Shown here piece after piece: positions 1-7,812 of a stretch of DNA of 13,430 nucleotides. The stretch's first letter is position 1, and each line of letters opens with the position of its first letter. This stretch comes from an uncultured Oscillospiraceae bacterium. Its GTDB lineage: Bacteria > Bacillota > Clostridia > Oscillospirales > Acutalibacteraceae. Where the stretch lies: positions 1 through 13,430 of the forward strand of contig UQZS01000050.1 of the NCBI GenBank assembly GCA_900545625.1. The letters are read 5' to 3'. The notes under the pieces were generated by a model. That model was given only the letters and a program-made list of their open reading frames with translations, made no database searches and was not told where the DNA came from. The position numbers were made by a program, and so were the translations under genes.

Positions 1-237
1 GCTCGTAGCATGGCTTAAAAACGCCGTCGGCACGTCCTCGCGCGCAATGCCGCAGCCGTCGTCGGTAATGCGGATATAGCGGATGCCGCCGTGCTGGATC
101 TCCAGCGTGATGTTTTTCGCGCCCGCGTCGATCGCGTTTTCCAAAAGCTCCTTGACCACGGAGGCGGGCCGTTCCACGACCTCCCCCGCAGCGATGCGCT
201 GGGCGATGCTTTTGGGCAGCTTACGGATCTTTGCCAT
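1..237 (-). CDS. mutL: DNA mismatch repair protein MutL, N-terminal part (runs off the window)
   Basis: MutL is the ATP-driven mediator of methyl-independent mismatch repair in Gram-positives; it couples mismatch-bound MutS to strand incision. Only the first 79 codons are present, reading off the left edge. They belong to the GHKL ATPase domain: the [10 protein letters not shown] motif (residues 15-24), the ATP-binding [10 protein letters not shown] motif (30-39, with the general base E30 and Mg-binding N34), DDGCG (59-63), and SHATS at the edge, the start of the ATP-lid motif. The ATG at 237 matches the usual MutL start (MAKIRKLP). Its ribosome binding site is weak (only AGG at a normal distance), so translation may lean on mutS 69 bases upstream. 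Order and strand match the common mutS-mutL pair. The C-terminal endonuclease domain cannot be seen here. Confidence 0.97.
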   Translation of the reverse strand, partial: MAKIRKLPKSIAQRIAAGEVVERPASVVKELLENAIDAGAKNITLEIQHGGIRYIRITDDGCGIAREDVPTAFLSHATS

Positions 238-306
238 GGATATGCCTGTTTTCCTTTCCCGGAGGGCGGCGCGCCGTTTTCTCCGATTTTTTCTATGTAA
301 AGGGAT

Positions 307-2928
307 TTAGCTTTCCTGCTTGGCGCGAGCGGCAAGCTCGTAAAGCTTGGTCAGCGCCTCGATCGGCGTTAAGGTATTGACGTCGAGCGCCTTCAATTCG
401 TCCGCGATCTCCTGCGCGGCGTTGCCGGCAAGGCTCGTTTGCAGGGAAGGTTCTTCTTCAGCGGGCGCGGGCGCAGTAGATTTCGGCGCGCGCACCGTGT
501 CGTTTTCTTCGAGTGCTTTTAAGATCACCTTTGCACGGCGCACGACCGTATCCGGCACGCCGGCGAGCTTCGCCACGTCGATGCCGTAGCTGCCGTCCGC
601 CCCGCCGCGCACGATACGGCGTAGGAAAGTGATATCATCGCCGTGCTTTTTGACGGCGATGTTATAGTTCTTCACGCCCTGCACGGTGTCTTCAAGTTCG
701 GTCAATTCATGGTAGTGCGTGGCAAACAGGGTTTTTGCACCCAACCGCTTGCGGTCGGCGGTGTATTCGAGCACCGCGCGCGCGATGCTCATGCCGTCGT
801 AGGTAGAGGTCCCGCGCCCGATCTCATCGAGAATAATCAGGCTTTTGGATGTAGCATTCTCTAAGATCTCCGCCACCTCACGCATTTCGACCATGAAGGT
901 GGACTGGCCGCTTGCCAGATCGTCCGACGCGCCGACACGGGTGAAAATGCTGTCGCAAAGCCCGATCTCGGCATGTGCGGCGGGGACAAAGCTGCCCATC
1001 TGCGCAAGCAGCACGATGAGCGCCACCTGACGCATGTAGGTGGATTTGCCCGCCATGTTGGGGCCTGTTAAGATCATCGTGCGGTTGTCGCCGCAGTCCA
1101 AAAGCGTATCGTTCGGGACGAACGGCGCGCCGTCAAGCATTTTTTCAATTACGGGGTGCCGACCCTCGGTGATGCGGATGCGGTCGGAGTCGTTGACTTC
1201 GGGGCGCGTATAGCGGTTCGCCGCCGCCACCGCTGCAAGCGAACAAAGCGTGTCGAGCGCGGCAAGGGCGCGCGCCGTGCGGCGGGTGCGGTCATACTGC
1301 GCGGCGATTTTTTTACGCACCGCGCAGAACACCTCATACTCCAAGCTCACGATGCGCTCCTGCGCGCCGAGCACCTTGGATTCCAGCGCTTTCAGCTCCT
1401 CGGTGATGTACCGTTCGCAGTTCGTCAGTGTCTGCTTGCGGATGTATGTATCGGGAACAAGCTCCTTAAAGGAATTGGACACCTCGTAGTAATAGCCGAA
1501 TACGCGGTTGTAGCCGACCTTTAATTTTTTGATGCCGGTCTTCTCCTGCTCCTTGCGTTCGAGCTCGCTTAAATACCCTTTGCCGCCCTCGACGATCTCG
1601 CGCAGTTCGTCAAGCTCCGCGTTAAACCCGCTTTGGATCATACCGCCCTCACGCACGGAAAACGGCGCATCCTCGCGGATGGCGTCGCACACGAGCTTGT
1701 ACACGTCCTCGAGCAGATCAAGGTCGCGGCAGACGTCGCACAAAAGCTGAGATTTACAGCTTTCCAACCGTTTTTTGATTTCCGGGAGAGGTTCGAGCGT
1801 GGTTTTTAAGGAAAGCAGCTCCTTGGCATTCGCCGTATTGTAGACGACGCGCGTCATCAGCCGCTCAAGGTCATAAATCCCCGAAAGGCGATCTGTAAAG
1901 TCTTTTAGCCTTACGGAGTCGCGCAGCAATTCCTCCACGGCGTTCTGCCGGCGGGAAACGGCGGCGCAGTCGCAAAGCGGGCATTCCACCCACGCGCGCA
2001 GCATGCGCTTGCCCATGGCAGTCTTTGTTTTATCAAGCACCCACAACAGCGAGCCGCGCTTTTCGCGGTCGCGCATGGTTTCGGTCAGCTCCAGATTGCG
2101 CCGCGTGGTTAGGCTTAATTTCATGAGCCGCGCGTCGGCGTACACCTGCACGCTGCGCAGGTTCTGTAAATCGCTTTTTTGCGCTTCATGCAGATATTGG
2201 AGCGTAGCCGAAAGCGCCAGCACTGCGCTTTTGTATGCTTCCCCCTGCAAGTCCTCTGTTCCCGCCGCGCCGAACTGTTCGCGTGCACGCAAAAGTGCCG
2301 CATCGTAATCCGCCGTTTCGGCAGGCAGCATTTCGACCGAGGCCTCGAGCTTTTTCGTCACGAAAGTACGCACACGCTGGAGTGACGCCGCCTGCGGATT
2401 CATCAGAAGCTCGCGCGGGGCAAAACGGGCAAGCTCGTCCACGGTGCGCTCATCGATATTCTCTGAAAAAGCAGTCACCTGCACCTCGCCCGTGGAGACG
2501 TCCGCAAAGCAGAGCCCCATTTGGTCGAAGCACAGGTACAAGCACGCAAGGTAATTGTTTTTGGTCTCGTCGAGCATACTGCTCTCGATCACGGTCCCCG
2601 CTGTGATCACACGGATGACATCGCGCTTGACGATCCCCTTGGCAGCTTTCGGATCCTCCATCTGCTCGCAGACGGCGACCTTATACCCGCGCGAGACGAG
2701 CTTTGCGATGTAGCTGTCGGCGCTGTGGAACGGCACGCCGCACATCGGCGCGCGCTCCTCCTGCCCGCAGTCGCGCCCCGTCAATACGAGTTCCAGCTCG
2801 CGCGACGCGGTTTTGGCGTCCTCAAAGAACATTTCGTAAAAGTCCCCGAGCCGGAAAAACAGGATCGCATCCGGATATTCTTTTTTGATTTCAAAGTACT
2901 GCTGCATCATCGGGGATAGTTCCGCCAT
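307..2928 (-). CDS. mutS: DNA mismatch repair protein MutS
   Basis: MutS recognises mispaired and looped-out bases and, with ATP, becomes a sliding clamp that recruits MutL. At 873 residues it has the usual full MutS1 length. The N-terminal mismatch-reading motif is GDFYEMF, with Phe30 and Glu32 as the wedge residues. Connector, lever and clamp regions follow. The ATPase has Walker A GPNMAGKST (622-630), the signature STFMVEM (677-683), Walker B LIILDE (697-702) followed by IGRGTST, and FATHYHEL (735-742). The tail keeps a DELKALDVNTLTPIEAL-type dimer segment near residues 843-859. The ATG at 2928 has an AGAGGCGG site just upstream. It lies 58 bases after the YlbF/YmcA-like gene and 69 before mutL, with no terminator on either side, only a weak 7-bp hairpin without a U-run near 2958-2982. 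No key motif is missing. Confidence 0.99.
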   Translation of the reverse strand: MAELSPMMQQYFEIKKEYPDAILFFRLGDFYEMFFEDAKTASRELELVLTGRDCGQEERAPMCGVPFHSADSYIAKLVSRGYKVAVCEQMEDPKAAKGIVKRDVIRVITAGTVIESSMLDETKNNYLACLYLCFDQMGLCFADVSTGEVQVTAFSENIDERTVDELARFAPRELLMNPQAASLQRVRTFVTKKLEASVEMLPAETADYDAALLRAREQFGAAGTEDLQGEAYKSAVLALSATLQYLHEAQKSDLQNLRSVQVYADARLMKLSLTTRRNLELTETMRDREKRGSLLWVLDKTKTAMGKRMLRAWVECPLCDCAAVSRRQNAVEELLRDSVRLKDFTDRLSGIYDLERLMTRVVYNTANAKELLSLKTTLEPLPEIKKRLESCKSQLLCDVCRDLDLLEDVYKLVCDAIREDAPFSVREGGMIQSGFNAELDELREIVEGGKGYLSELERKEQEKTGIKKLKVGYNRVFGYYYEVSNSFKELVPDTYIRKQTLTNCERYITEELKALESKVLGAQERIVSLEYEVFCAVRKKIAAQYDRTRRTARALAALDTLCSLAAVAAANRYTRPEVNDSDRIRITEGRHPVIEKMLDGAPFVPNDTLLDCGDNRTMILTGPNMAGKSTYMRQVALIVLLAQMGSFVPAAHAEIGLCDSIFTRVGASDDLASGQSTFMVEMREVAEILENATSKSLIILDEIGRGTSTYDGMSIARAVLEYTADRKRLGAKTLFATHYHELTELEDTVQGVKNYNIAVKKHGDDITFLRRIVRGGADGSYGIDVAKLAGVPDTVVRRAKVILKALEENDTVRAPKSTAPAPAEEEPSLQTSLAGNAAQEIADELKALDVNTLTPIEALTKLYELAARAKQES

Positions 2929-2986
2929 AATCCGCCTCTCTCACATCCGTTGCTGTTTTGCCGCGCAAGACCCAAGCGGCAAGCTC

Positions 2987-3394
2987 TCAGTGGCAGCCGC
3001 CGCAGGAACCGCAGTCGCCGCTGCAGTTGTGCGCCGAAGGGTCACAGGTCTGGGGATCTTCGCCGTTGACGCACATGGCAAGGATGCCCGTGATGCGGTT
3101 CATCATGTCATCCACGGCCTGACGCGCAGTCTCAAACGCCTGCATATGCTCGTTTGCCATGATCTGATTGTAGACCGCCTGAAATTCGCGGTTGTATTCG
3201 TTCATCTTCTGCTCGTCGGGCGACTCTTTTGCCGCTTCCTGCTGGTAATTGAGCTGCACCAAGCGGATCTTGCCCATCAGGGCATTCAGCGCCTCGTCCG
3301 CGTCGTTTGCCTCTTTGGCAGCGGCGTAGGCAAGGTAGGTCTCATCCTGCTGGATGGCGGCGCCAAGCTGTCTGGTCAGAGTTTCGATGTCCAT
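2987..3394 (-). CDS. YlbF/YmcA (Com_YlbF) family protein with cysteine-rich C-terminal tail
   Basis: This 135-residue protein is a helical YlbF/YmcA-family member. In Bacillus, YmcA and YlbF form a complex with YaaT that carries Fe-S clusters, steers RNase Y and affects development. Position supports the assignment: ymcA directly follows ymcB (miaB) and lies near mutSL in Bacillus, as here. The body (about residues 1-107) is charged and alpha-helical, with no membrane segment. The last 28 residues hold six cysteines (108, 117, 124, 128, 131, 134) and end in CGSCGGCH. Such a cluster could ligate an Fe-S cluster or zinc; this is inference. The ATG at 3394 is chosen because AGGAG lies 8 bases upstream; an in-frame upstream extension would overlap miaB and has no ribosome site. 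It could equally be a YlbF rather than a YmcA orthologue. Confidence 0.88.
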   Translation of the reverse strand: MDIETLTRQLGAAIQQDETYLAYAAAKEANDADEALNALMGKIRLVQLNYQQEAAKESPDEQKMNEYNREFQAVYNQIMANEHMQAFETARQAVDDMMNRITGILAMCVNGEDPQTCDPSAHNCSGDCGSCGGCH

Positions 3395-3420
3395 TTTTGT
3401 TTCTCCTGTCTGTATATTTT

Positions 3421-4854
3421 TTATTTGGATTCGTTTTCCGGTACGGCCTCGCCGAAGATCGTCCACTTGCCGGTCTCGGTAACGCGCACATCACAGTATG
3501 TGCCGATTTGTTCGGGAGAGCCTGCGAATTCGATCATCACGTTGCCGTCCGTGCGCCCTGCCAAGCGGCTCGCGTCCGTTTTGGAACGCCCCTCGACAAG
3601 CACGGTATAGGTCTTGCCGACGCTTTCGGCAATGCGCTTTGCGGCGATCTCCTCCTGCGCGGCGGTGAGCTCTGCGAACCACTGTGTTTTCTCTTTATGA
3701 GAAACGGGGTCGGGCAGTTCCGCCGCCGCCGTGCCCTTGCGCGGGGAATAGATGAAGGTGAACAGCGACGTGTATTCCACCTCGCGCACGAGCGAGACGG
3801 TATCCTGAAATTCCTCGTATGTCTCGCCGGGGAAGCCAACAATGATGTCGGAGGTCAAGGAAAGCCCGGGCACGGTCGCCTTTGCATCCGCCACAAGATC
3901 AAGATACTGCTGCCGCGTATAGCGGCGGTTCATGGCGCGCAGCACGCGGTCGTTGCCCGACTGCACGGGCAAATGCAGGTGCTTCGAGACCTTGTCGCAC
4001 CGGGCGATGGTTTCCAAAAGCTCGTGCGTGCAGTCCTTCGGGTGCGACGTCATAAAGCGGATCTTGAAATCGCCGGGGAGCGCGTTGATCTCGCGCAGCA
4101 GCCCTGCAAAGTTCAGATCGCTTTTGTTGCCCTTTCCGTAAGAATTGACATTCTGGCCCAAAAGCGTGATCTCGCGGCAGCCCGCGCCGATGATCTCGCG
4201 CGCCTCGCGAAGCACATCCTCAGGCTCGCGCGAACGTTCGCGTGCGCGGACATACGGCACGATGCAATAGGTGCAGAAGTTGTCGCAGCCGTACATGATC
4301 GGCAGCCACGCCTTCACGCCGCCGCTGCGGCGCACGGGCAGGTGCTCGGCGATCTCGCCGAAGCCATCCGGCGCGCAGACCACGCGCTTGCCGCCGGTGA
4401 GCGTTTGATACAGAAGCTCGGGCAGGCGGTGGAGCACATGCGTGCCAAACACCAGATTTACGAACGGATAGCTTTTGTAAATCCGCTCACGCACATGCGC
4501 CTGCTGCATCATGCAGCCGCACAGCGCCACGATCAGATCGGGGTTGTCCTGTTTATAATTTTTAAGCTTGCCGACATTGCCGAACACGCGGTCCTCGGCA
4601 TGTTCACGCACGGCACAGGTGTTGTAAAGCACCAGATCCGCTTTTTCAGGGCTGTCGCAGAAGTCATAGCCCATTTCGGAGAGAAGCCCCTCGATGCGCT
4701 CGCCGTCCGCCACGTTGCCTTGACAGCCATAGGTGTGCACGTAGGCTAAGGGCTTTGCGGTGGGATATTTTGCCGAAAGGATCTCGCGCACCTTTAATGC
4801 ATACTGCCGCTGGCGTTCGAGCTCCTCCGGGGGGATATTATGCAGCTTTGCCAA
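3421..4854 (-). CDS. miaB: tRNA-2-methylthio-N6-dimethylallyladenosine synthase MiaB
   Basis: MiaB is the radical-SAM methylthiotransferase that converts i6A37 to ms2i6A37 in tRNAs reading U-starting codons. The 477-residue product has the three family parts. The N-terminal UPF0004 domain has auxiliary-cluster cysteines in TYGCQGN (Cys44), NTCAVR (Cys80) and CGCM (Cys114). The radical-SAM domain has CDNFCTYC (Cys190, 194, 197), followed by IVPYVRARERSR. A TRAM domain ends the protein (about 412-473). Length and the IPPEELERQ start resemble clostridial YmcB/MiaB rather than RimO or MtaB. The start is TTG at 4854, because no ATG occurs before residue 61; GGTGA lies 6 bases upstream. It begins 15 bases after the hydrolase stop and ends 26 before the YlbF/YmcA-like gene, so it is in the same operon. 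Confidence 0.96.
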   Translation of the reverse strand: MAKLHNIPPEELERQRQYALKVREILSAKYPTAKPLAYVHTYGCQGNVADGERIEGLLSEMGYDFCDSPEKADLVLYNTCAVREHAEDRVFGNVGKLKNYKQDNPDLIVALCGCMMQQAHVRERIYKSYPFVNLVFGTHVLHRLPELLYQTLTGGKRVVCAPDGFGEIAEHLPVRRSGGVKAWLPIMYGCDNFCTYCIVPYVRARERSREPEDVLREAREIIGAGCREITLLGQNVNSYGKGNKSDLNFAGLLREINALPGDFKIRFMTSHPKDCTHELLETIARCDKVSKHLHLPVQSGNDRVLRAMNRRYTRQQYLDLVADAKATVPGLSLTSDIIVGFPGETYEEFQDTVSLVREVEYTSLFTFIYSPRKGTAAAELPDPVSHKEKTQWFAELTAAQEEIAAKRIAESVGKTYTVLVEGRSKTDASRLAGRTDGNVMIEFAGSPEQIGTYCDVRVTETGKWTIFGEAVPENESK

Positions 4855-4869
4855 AGTGTTTCACCGTAT

Positions 4870-5814
4870 TCAAGTGTTTTTCAAATAGATCGAATGCAGC
4901 CATGCGAGGACATCGCGGAACACAAGCTCGTGATCGGCTTCCATCAGGATCTCGTGGCGGTCACCGGGGTACAGGATGACGGTCGGGTCGTGCCCCGCAA
5001 GCACCAGATTGTCCGCGACGCTCAATGCCCCCTTGCCGTTGAAACCAACCGGATCTTTTGCGCCGGAGATCACCATGATCGGCAAATCCTGCGGCACAAG
5101 CGATGCCCACTCGCGGCTGGAGCACTCGACCGCGAGCGCAAACAGATCACGATAGCCGCCGAGCTTAAATGGGAAACCGCAAAGCGGGTCTTCGAGGTAC
5201 GCCGTCTGATTCTCGACATTGCAGCTAAGCCAAGCGACGGGCGACGCACTCTTTTCCCGTGCCATAAGGTTACACGCCGCATTGAAAAGCGTGCCGAGCT
5301 TATCCACATCCGCGCGCGGGCCGAAGCGCTCGCACGCTGCGTTGATTGCAGGCTGCAAGACCTCCGCCGCAGCGGGCAGCTCGACTGTGCCGCAGAAGAT
5401 CACACCGTTCAGTTCTTCGCCGAAGTGCGCGGTATAGACCCGCGCGCACAAAGAACCCATGCTGTGCCCGAACAGGAAATACGGCAGGTCGGGATACTTC
5501 TTTTTCATGATCTTTGTGAGGATGTGCATATCGTCCACAAGCCGCTTATCGCCGTTCATATCGGCAAAGAAGCCGTAATCCGCAGGTGAATTGACGGATT
5601 TGCCGTGTCCGAGGTGGTCATTGCCGCAGACTACGAAACCATTGGACGCAAGGAAACGGGCGAACGCGTCATAGCGGTCGATGTGCTCCGCCATGCCGTG
5701 TGCCATTTGGAACACGCCGATGGGCGTCAGCTCCTCTTCACGCCAGATGAGCGTGCGAATATTATGCTGTCCGGTCGAGGAATGGAAATACGCTTCTGTT
5801 TTTACGATCGCCAT
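4870..5814 (-). CDS. Alpha/beta hydrolase (serine hydrolase, monoacylglycerol lipase/lysophospholipase type)
   Basis: This 314-residue protein has the alpha/beta-hydrolase fold of the Hydrolase_4/PldB group, whose members cleave monoacylglycerols or lysophospholipids. Visible landmarks are the oxyanion segment AHGMAEHIDRY (38-48), GNDHLGHGKS (64-73), the nucleophile elbow GHSMG (116-120, Ser118), the acid in SGAKDPVG (Asp254) and the catalytic histidine in PGDRHEIL (His287). A cap region lies between about 140 and 235. There is no signal peptide, so it is probably cytoplasmic. The ATG at 5814 has a strong GGAGG (5821-5825) 6 bases upstream. It is first in the minus-strand operon leading to miaB and mutSL, and divergent from the SCP2 gene. 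The exact substrate cannot be read from sequence; lipase is more likely than peptidase. Confidence 0.92.
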   Translation of the reverse strand: MAIVKTEAYFHSSTGQHNIRTLIWREEELTPIGVFQMAHGMAEHIDRYDAFARFLASNGFVVCGNDHLGHGKSVNSPADYGFFADMNGDKRLVDDMHILTKIMKKKYPDLPYFLFGHSMGSLCARVYTAHFGEELNGVIFCGTVELPAAAEVLQPAINAACERFGPRADVDKLGTLFNAACNLMAREKSASPVAWLSCNVENQTAYLEDPLCGFPFKLGGYRDLFALAVECSSREWASLVPQDLPIMVISGAKDPVGFNGKGALSVADNLVLAGHDPTVILYPGDRHEILMEADHELVFRDVLAWLHSIYLKNT

Positions 5815-5820
5815 GCCGCA

Positions 5821-5825
5821 CCTCC
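5821..5825 (-). promoter_or_regulatory. Strong ribosome binding site of the hydrolase gene
   Basis: GGAGG on the minus strand, 6 bases before the ATG at 5814; it fixes this start. Confidence 0.85.
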
Positions 5826-5856
5826 GTAAAATACTATGGATTTTGGATTACATTGT

Positions 5857-5885
5857 ATTGTACCACAAAAGCCAAGCTTTGTCAC
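5857..5885 (-). promoter_or_regulatory. Sigma-A-type promoter for the hydrolase-miaB-mutSL operon
   Basis: The -35 is GTGACA (5880-5885) and the -10 is TACAAT (5857-5862), with 17 bases between them. A second overlapping TACAAT lies at 5852-5857. Transcription would start near 5850, giving a leader of about 35 bases. No other convincing promoter is seen before mutL, so this probably serves all five genes. Confidence 0.72.
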
Positions 5886-5989
5886 GTTCTTTCTCACAGG
5901 AAGGCATATCCTTTTGCATGGCCGCCGTACAAGGACGGGAAAGTGTATTTTTTTAACAACTTCTGCACGCAGGACGTCGAAAAAACCGT

Positions 5990-6008
5990 CTTTTTCACGA
6001 TGAAAAAG
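5990..6008. repeat. Perfect inverted repeat next to the SCP2 promoter
   Basis: CTTTTTCA-CGA-TGAAAAAG has two 8-base arms with a 3-base centre and ends two bases before the -35 box of the SCP2 gene. Position and symmetry suit an operator or activator site; no known regulator motif is recognised. Confidence 0.4.
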
Positions 6009-6010
6009 CA

Positions 6011-6039
6011 TTGCACGAAAAAAAGCGCTGTGCTAAAAT
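6011..6039 (+). promoter_or_regulatory. Sigma-A-type promoter of the SCP2 gene
   Basis: The -35 is TTGCAC (6011-6016) and the -10 is TAAAAT (6034-6039), with a 17-base spacer ending in TGC (extended -10). Transcription would start near 6046. The leader then carries a small hairpin, GCCCC (6048-6052) with GGGGC (6061-6065). Confidence 0.75.
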
Positions 6040-6103
6040 AGGTTTAAGCCCCGACAGCGCGGGGCGTTTCCCGAATCACGCAGACGAAAGGAGGCAGTTA
6101 TCC

Positions 6104-6430
6104 ATGACTTACGAACAGGTCGTTGCCAAGGTCAAGGCAAAGTATGAAAACACAGATGCTTCTTCCGTCAACGGAACGCTTGCCATTCAGGTGAATCTGC
6201 TCGGCAAAAACGTCGAGGGTGTTTTCTATATCGAAGCCAAGGACGGCCGCGTCAATGTGGAGCCGTATGATTATCACGACAACAAAGCGGTCGTGACCGT
6301 TGCGCCGACGAATCTGATGAAGATCCTCGAAGGCAAGATGGACCCGGTCATCGCCTACACCACCGGCAAGGTTTCCGTTTCCGGCGACCCCGGCGCCGTT
6401 CTGACGCTCATTAAGCTGGCAAAGAAATAA
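6104..6430 (+). CDS. SCP2 sterol-binding domain protein (small lipid carrier)
   Basis: The 108-residue protein consists almost entirely of one SCP2 domain, a fold that holds a fatty-acyl or other lipid ligand in a hydrophobic tunnel. Typical landmarks are the GTLAIQVNL strand near residue 26, the GVFYIEAKDG hairpin (40-49), the acidic/aromatic turn near 53-60, the VTVAPTNLMKILEGKMDPVI segment (64-83) and the terminal TGKVSVSGDPGAVLTLIKL stretch, where SCP2 proteins end in a helix. No signal peptide or membrane segment is present. The ATG at 6104 has AAAGGAGG (6087-6094) 9 bases upstream; longer in-frame versions from 6011 start before the leader and are rejected. It is a single-gene unit with its own promoter and terminator, divergent from a putative lipid hydrolase, which hints at a shared lipid role (inference). 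The ligand is unknown. Confidence 0.93.
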   Translation: MTYEQVVAKVKAKYENTDASSVNGTLAIQVNLLGKNVEGVFYIEAKDGRVNVEPYDYHDNKAVVTVAPTNLMKILEGKMDPVIAYTTGKVSVSGDPGAVLTLIKLAKK

Positions 6431-6443
6431 GCCTTTTGCTTGC

Positions 6444-6478
6444 AAAACACGCTCGGCAAATACTGCCGAGCGTGTTTT
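6444..6478 (+). terminator. Rho-independent terminator after the SCP2 gene
   Basis: Two perfectly complementary 15-base arms (6444-6458 and 6464-6478) enclose a 5-base loop. The right arm ends in TTTT and is followed by GTTTT. The mirror strand also ends in TTTT, so it may stop transcripts from the convergent gene as well. Confidence 0.93.
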
Positions 6479-6522
6479 GTTTTATGCTGTATTTTCAAAT
6501 GTGTTTTGAGCGGGCGGCAAAC

Positions 6523-6552
6523 AAAAGCGGCTGCCGCAAGCGCGGCAACCGC
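6523..6552 (-). terminator. Rho-independent terminator after the wall-anchored cohesin protein gene
   Basis: On the minus strand GCGGTTGCCGC, loop GCTT, GCGGCAGCCGC forms a stem with one mismatch, followed by TTTTGTTT. It lies 33 bases after the stop codon at 6586. Confidence 0.88.
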
Positions 6553-6585
6553 CAAATGTTATTTCAGAAACGATTGCGGAGCGAA

Positions 6586-7812
6586 TCAGCCCTCACGCTT
6601 TTTCTTCAATGTGACTGCCGCAACGCCTGCTGCCATGGCAAGCATAGCCGCCGCAGCGATGCCGCCGACAACCGTACCGCTGGTCTGCGGAATCTCGGGG
6701 TTCGCCGTGCCGGTCGTACCCTCTTCCGCTTCCGTCGTCAAAACGGGGATCACTTCGGTCTCTTTTTCGCCGCAAACAGAGCAGACTCTTTCGCGCGAGC
6801 CTTCCTCGGTCTCGGTGGCCTCCTTCACAACAACCCATTCGCCGAAGTCATGCCCGAGTGCCGGGATCTCTTCGGTAACGGTCTCCTCGCAGCGTGCGCA
6901 GACACCGGTTCTGGAGCCTGCCTCGGTGCAGGTGGCTTCCTTGGTGACTTCCCATTCGGCAACGTCATGGCCGAGCGCCGCAACAGCTTCGGTCACAGTA
7001 TTGCCGCAGACATCGCAGACACCGGTCTGTTCGCCTTCTTCGGTGCAGGTCGGCTCATTCGTCACAGTCCAATCGGTCACCGTGTGGCCGGTTGCAGGGA
7101 TCTCGCGGGAATTCACTTCCGTGCCGCAGACCGTGCACTTTTGGATCTCCTCGCCAGCCTCGGTGCAGGTGGCAGGTGTCTTCACTTCCCAATCGCCCGC
7201 CGTGTGGCCGGTAGCGGCGATGGTATGGCTTCCAACGACTTTCCCGCAAACTGTGCAGATAATATTCTCGTTACCCGCTTCCGTGCAGGTGGGATATTTT
7301 GTAATTTCAGACAACTGCGTCGCATGGCCGCAGGCAATCGTCACGGATTTTGTGGAGTTTGCAACGACCTGATCCGTAACGTCTTCGCCGTCCAGCGTGG
7401 TGCCGTCATAGGCGTTGTCAATCACCAACGTCAAGGGCGAGCCGGGTTTTACAACTCGGAGCTGGAATGTAACCAAAGCGCCGCCTTCTGTAATCGCGCC
7501 CGCTGTCGCGCCTGTATAGCGCACACCGGTTGCATAGTCCAGATTCACTGTCGGGTTCAATACCACAACCGGCGTGGTTGCAGAATTCGCAACAGGTGTA
7601 TATGCGGTCCTGTCGAACTCCACATTGAACTCCAACGCACCAAGATTAGAATTCTCAGACACGGATACCGTCACTGTGATAATATCACTGGCGTTTGCCG
7701 TGGTCTTGTCCGCAGAAAGTGTGAGCGCCGCCGTGGTATTTACCGCAAACGCCGGAACGGCGCACAGGCATACCAGAGCAAAAACCGTCAGAATGCTGAC
7801 AATCTTTTTCAT
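6586..7812 (-). CDS. Cell-wall-anchored surface protein: cohesin-like domain, five cysteine-rich repeats, sortase signal
   Basis: The 408-residue product is exported and probably wall-linked. Residues 1-23 are a signal peptide ending VPAFA. Residues about 25-160 form a cohesin-like beta domain (GALEFNVEFDR at 58-68, then GGALVTFQLRVVKPGS at 110-125). Residues 162-358 hold five repeats of 39-40 residues, each beginning GH and containing C-x9-C-x2-C; the last lacks the first cysteine (Glu334). A short acidic linker leads to IPQTSG (374-379), an LPXTG-like sortase motif, then a hydrophobic stretch and the tail KKKREG. The ATG at 7812 is chosen because a signal peptide starts there and AAGGAAG precedes it; an upstream in-frame extension is rejected. 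It is a paralogue of the dockerin protein at 9242-10501. A cohesin would bind a dockerin on a partner; this is inferred from domain type. Expression is probably from the consensus promoter at 8042-8070. Confidence 0.9.
   Translation of the reverse strand: MKKIVSILTVFALVCLCAVPAFAVNTTAALTLSADKTTANASDIITVTVSVSENSNLGALEFNVEFDRTAYTPVANSATTPVVVLNPTVNLDYATGVRYTGATAGAITEGGALVTFQLRVVKPGSPLTLVIDNAYDGTTLDGEDVTDQVVANSTKSVTIACGHATQLSEITKYPTCTEAGNENIICTVCGKVVGSHTIAATGHTAGDWEVKTPATCTEAGEEIQKCTVCGTEVNSREIPATGHTVTDWTVTNEPTCTEEGEQTGVCDVCGNTVTEAVAALGHDVAEWEVTKEATCTEAGSRTGVCARCEETVTEEIPALGHDFGEWVVVKEATETEEGSRERVCSVCGEKETEVIPVLTTEAEEGTTGTANPEIPQTSGTVVGGIAAAAMLAMAAGVAAVTLKKKREG
6739..7329 (-). repeat. Five tandem coding repeats (C-x9-C-x2-C) in the wall-anchored protein
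   Basis: The units start at residues 162, 202, 242, 281 and 320, each with GH, a W or Y near position 7, TCTE(A/E)G, CxxC and a (I/V)(P/A)A(T/L) end. Cysteine triplets are at 176/186/189, 216/226/229, 256/266/269 and 295/305/308; the fifth unit keeps only 344/347. An additional Cys161 precedes the array. Similar CxxC/GH repeats are common in Firmicute surface proteins; their function is not established. Confidence 0.85.

Noticed and set aside
2958..2982. Hairpin between the YlbF/YmcA-like gene and mutS as a terminator
   Set aside because: Only 7-base arms and no T-run; mutS has no separate promoter that I can see.
3307..4749. 480-codon open frame on the plus strand
   Set aside because: It lies fully opposite miaB, has no ribosome site or recognisable domain, and is explained by GC-rich codon use on the coding strand.
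5802..6011. 69-codon minus-strand frame upstream of the hydrolase
   Set aside because: It spans the hydrolase promoter and has no ribosome site.
6739..7329. CxxC repeats as heme-binding sites
   Set aside because: The motifs are CxxCG or CxxCE, not CxxCH, so c-type heme attachment is not supported.
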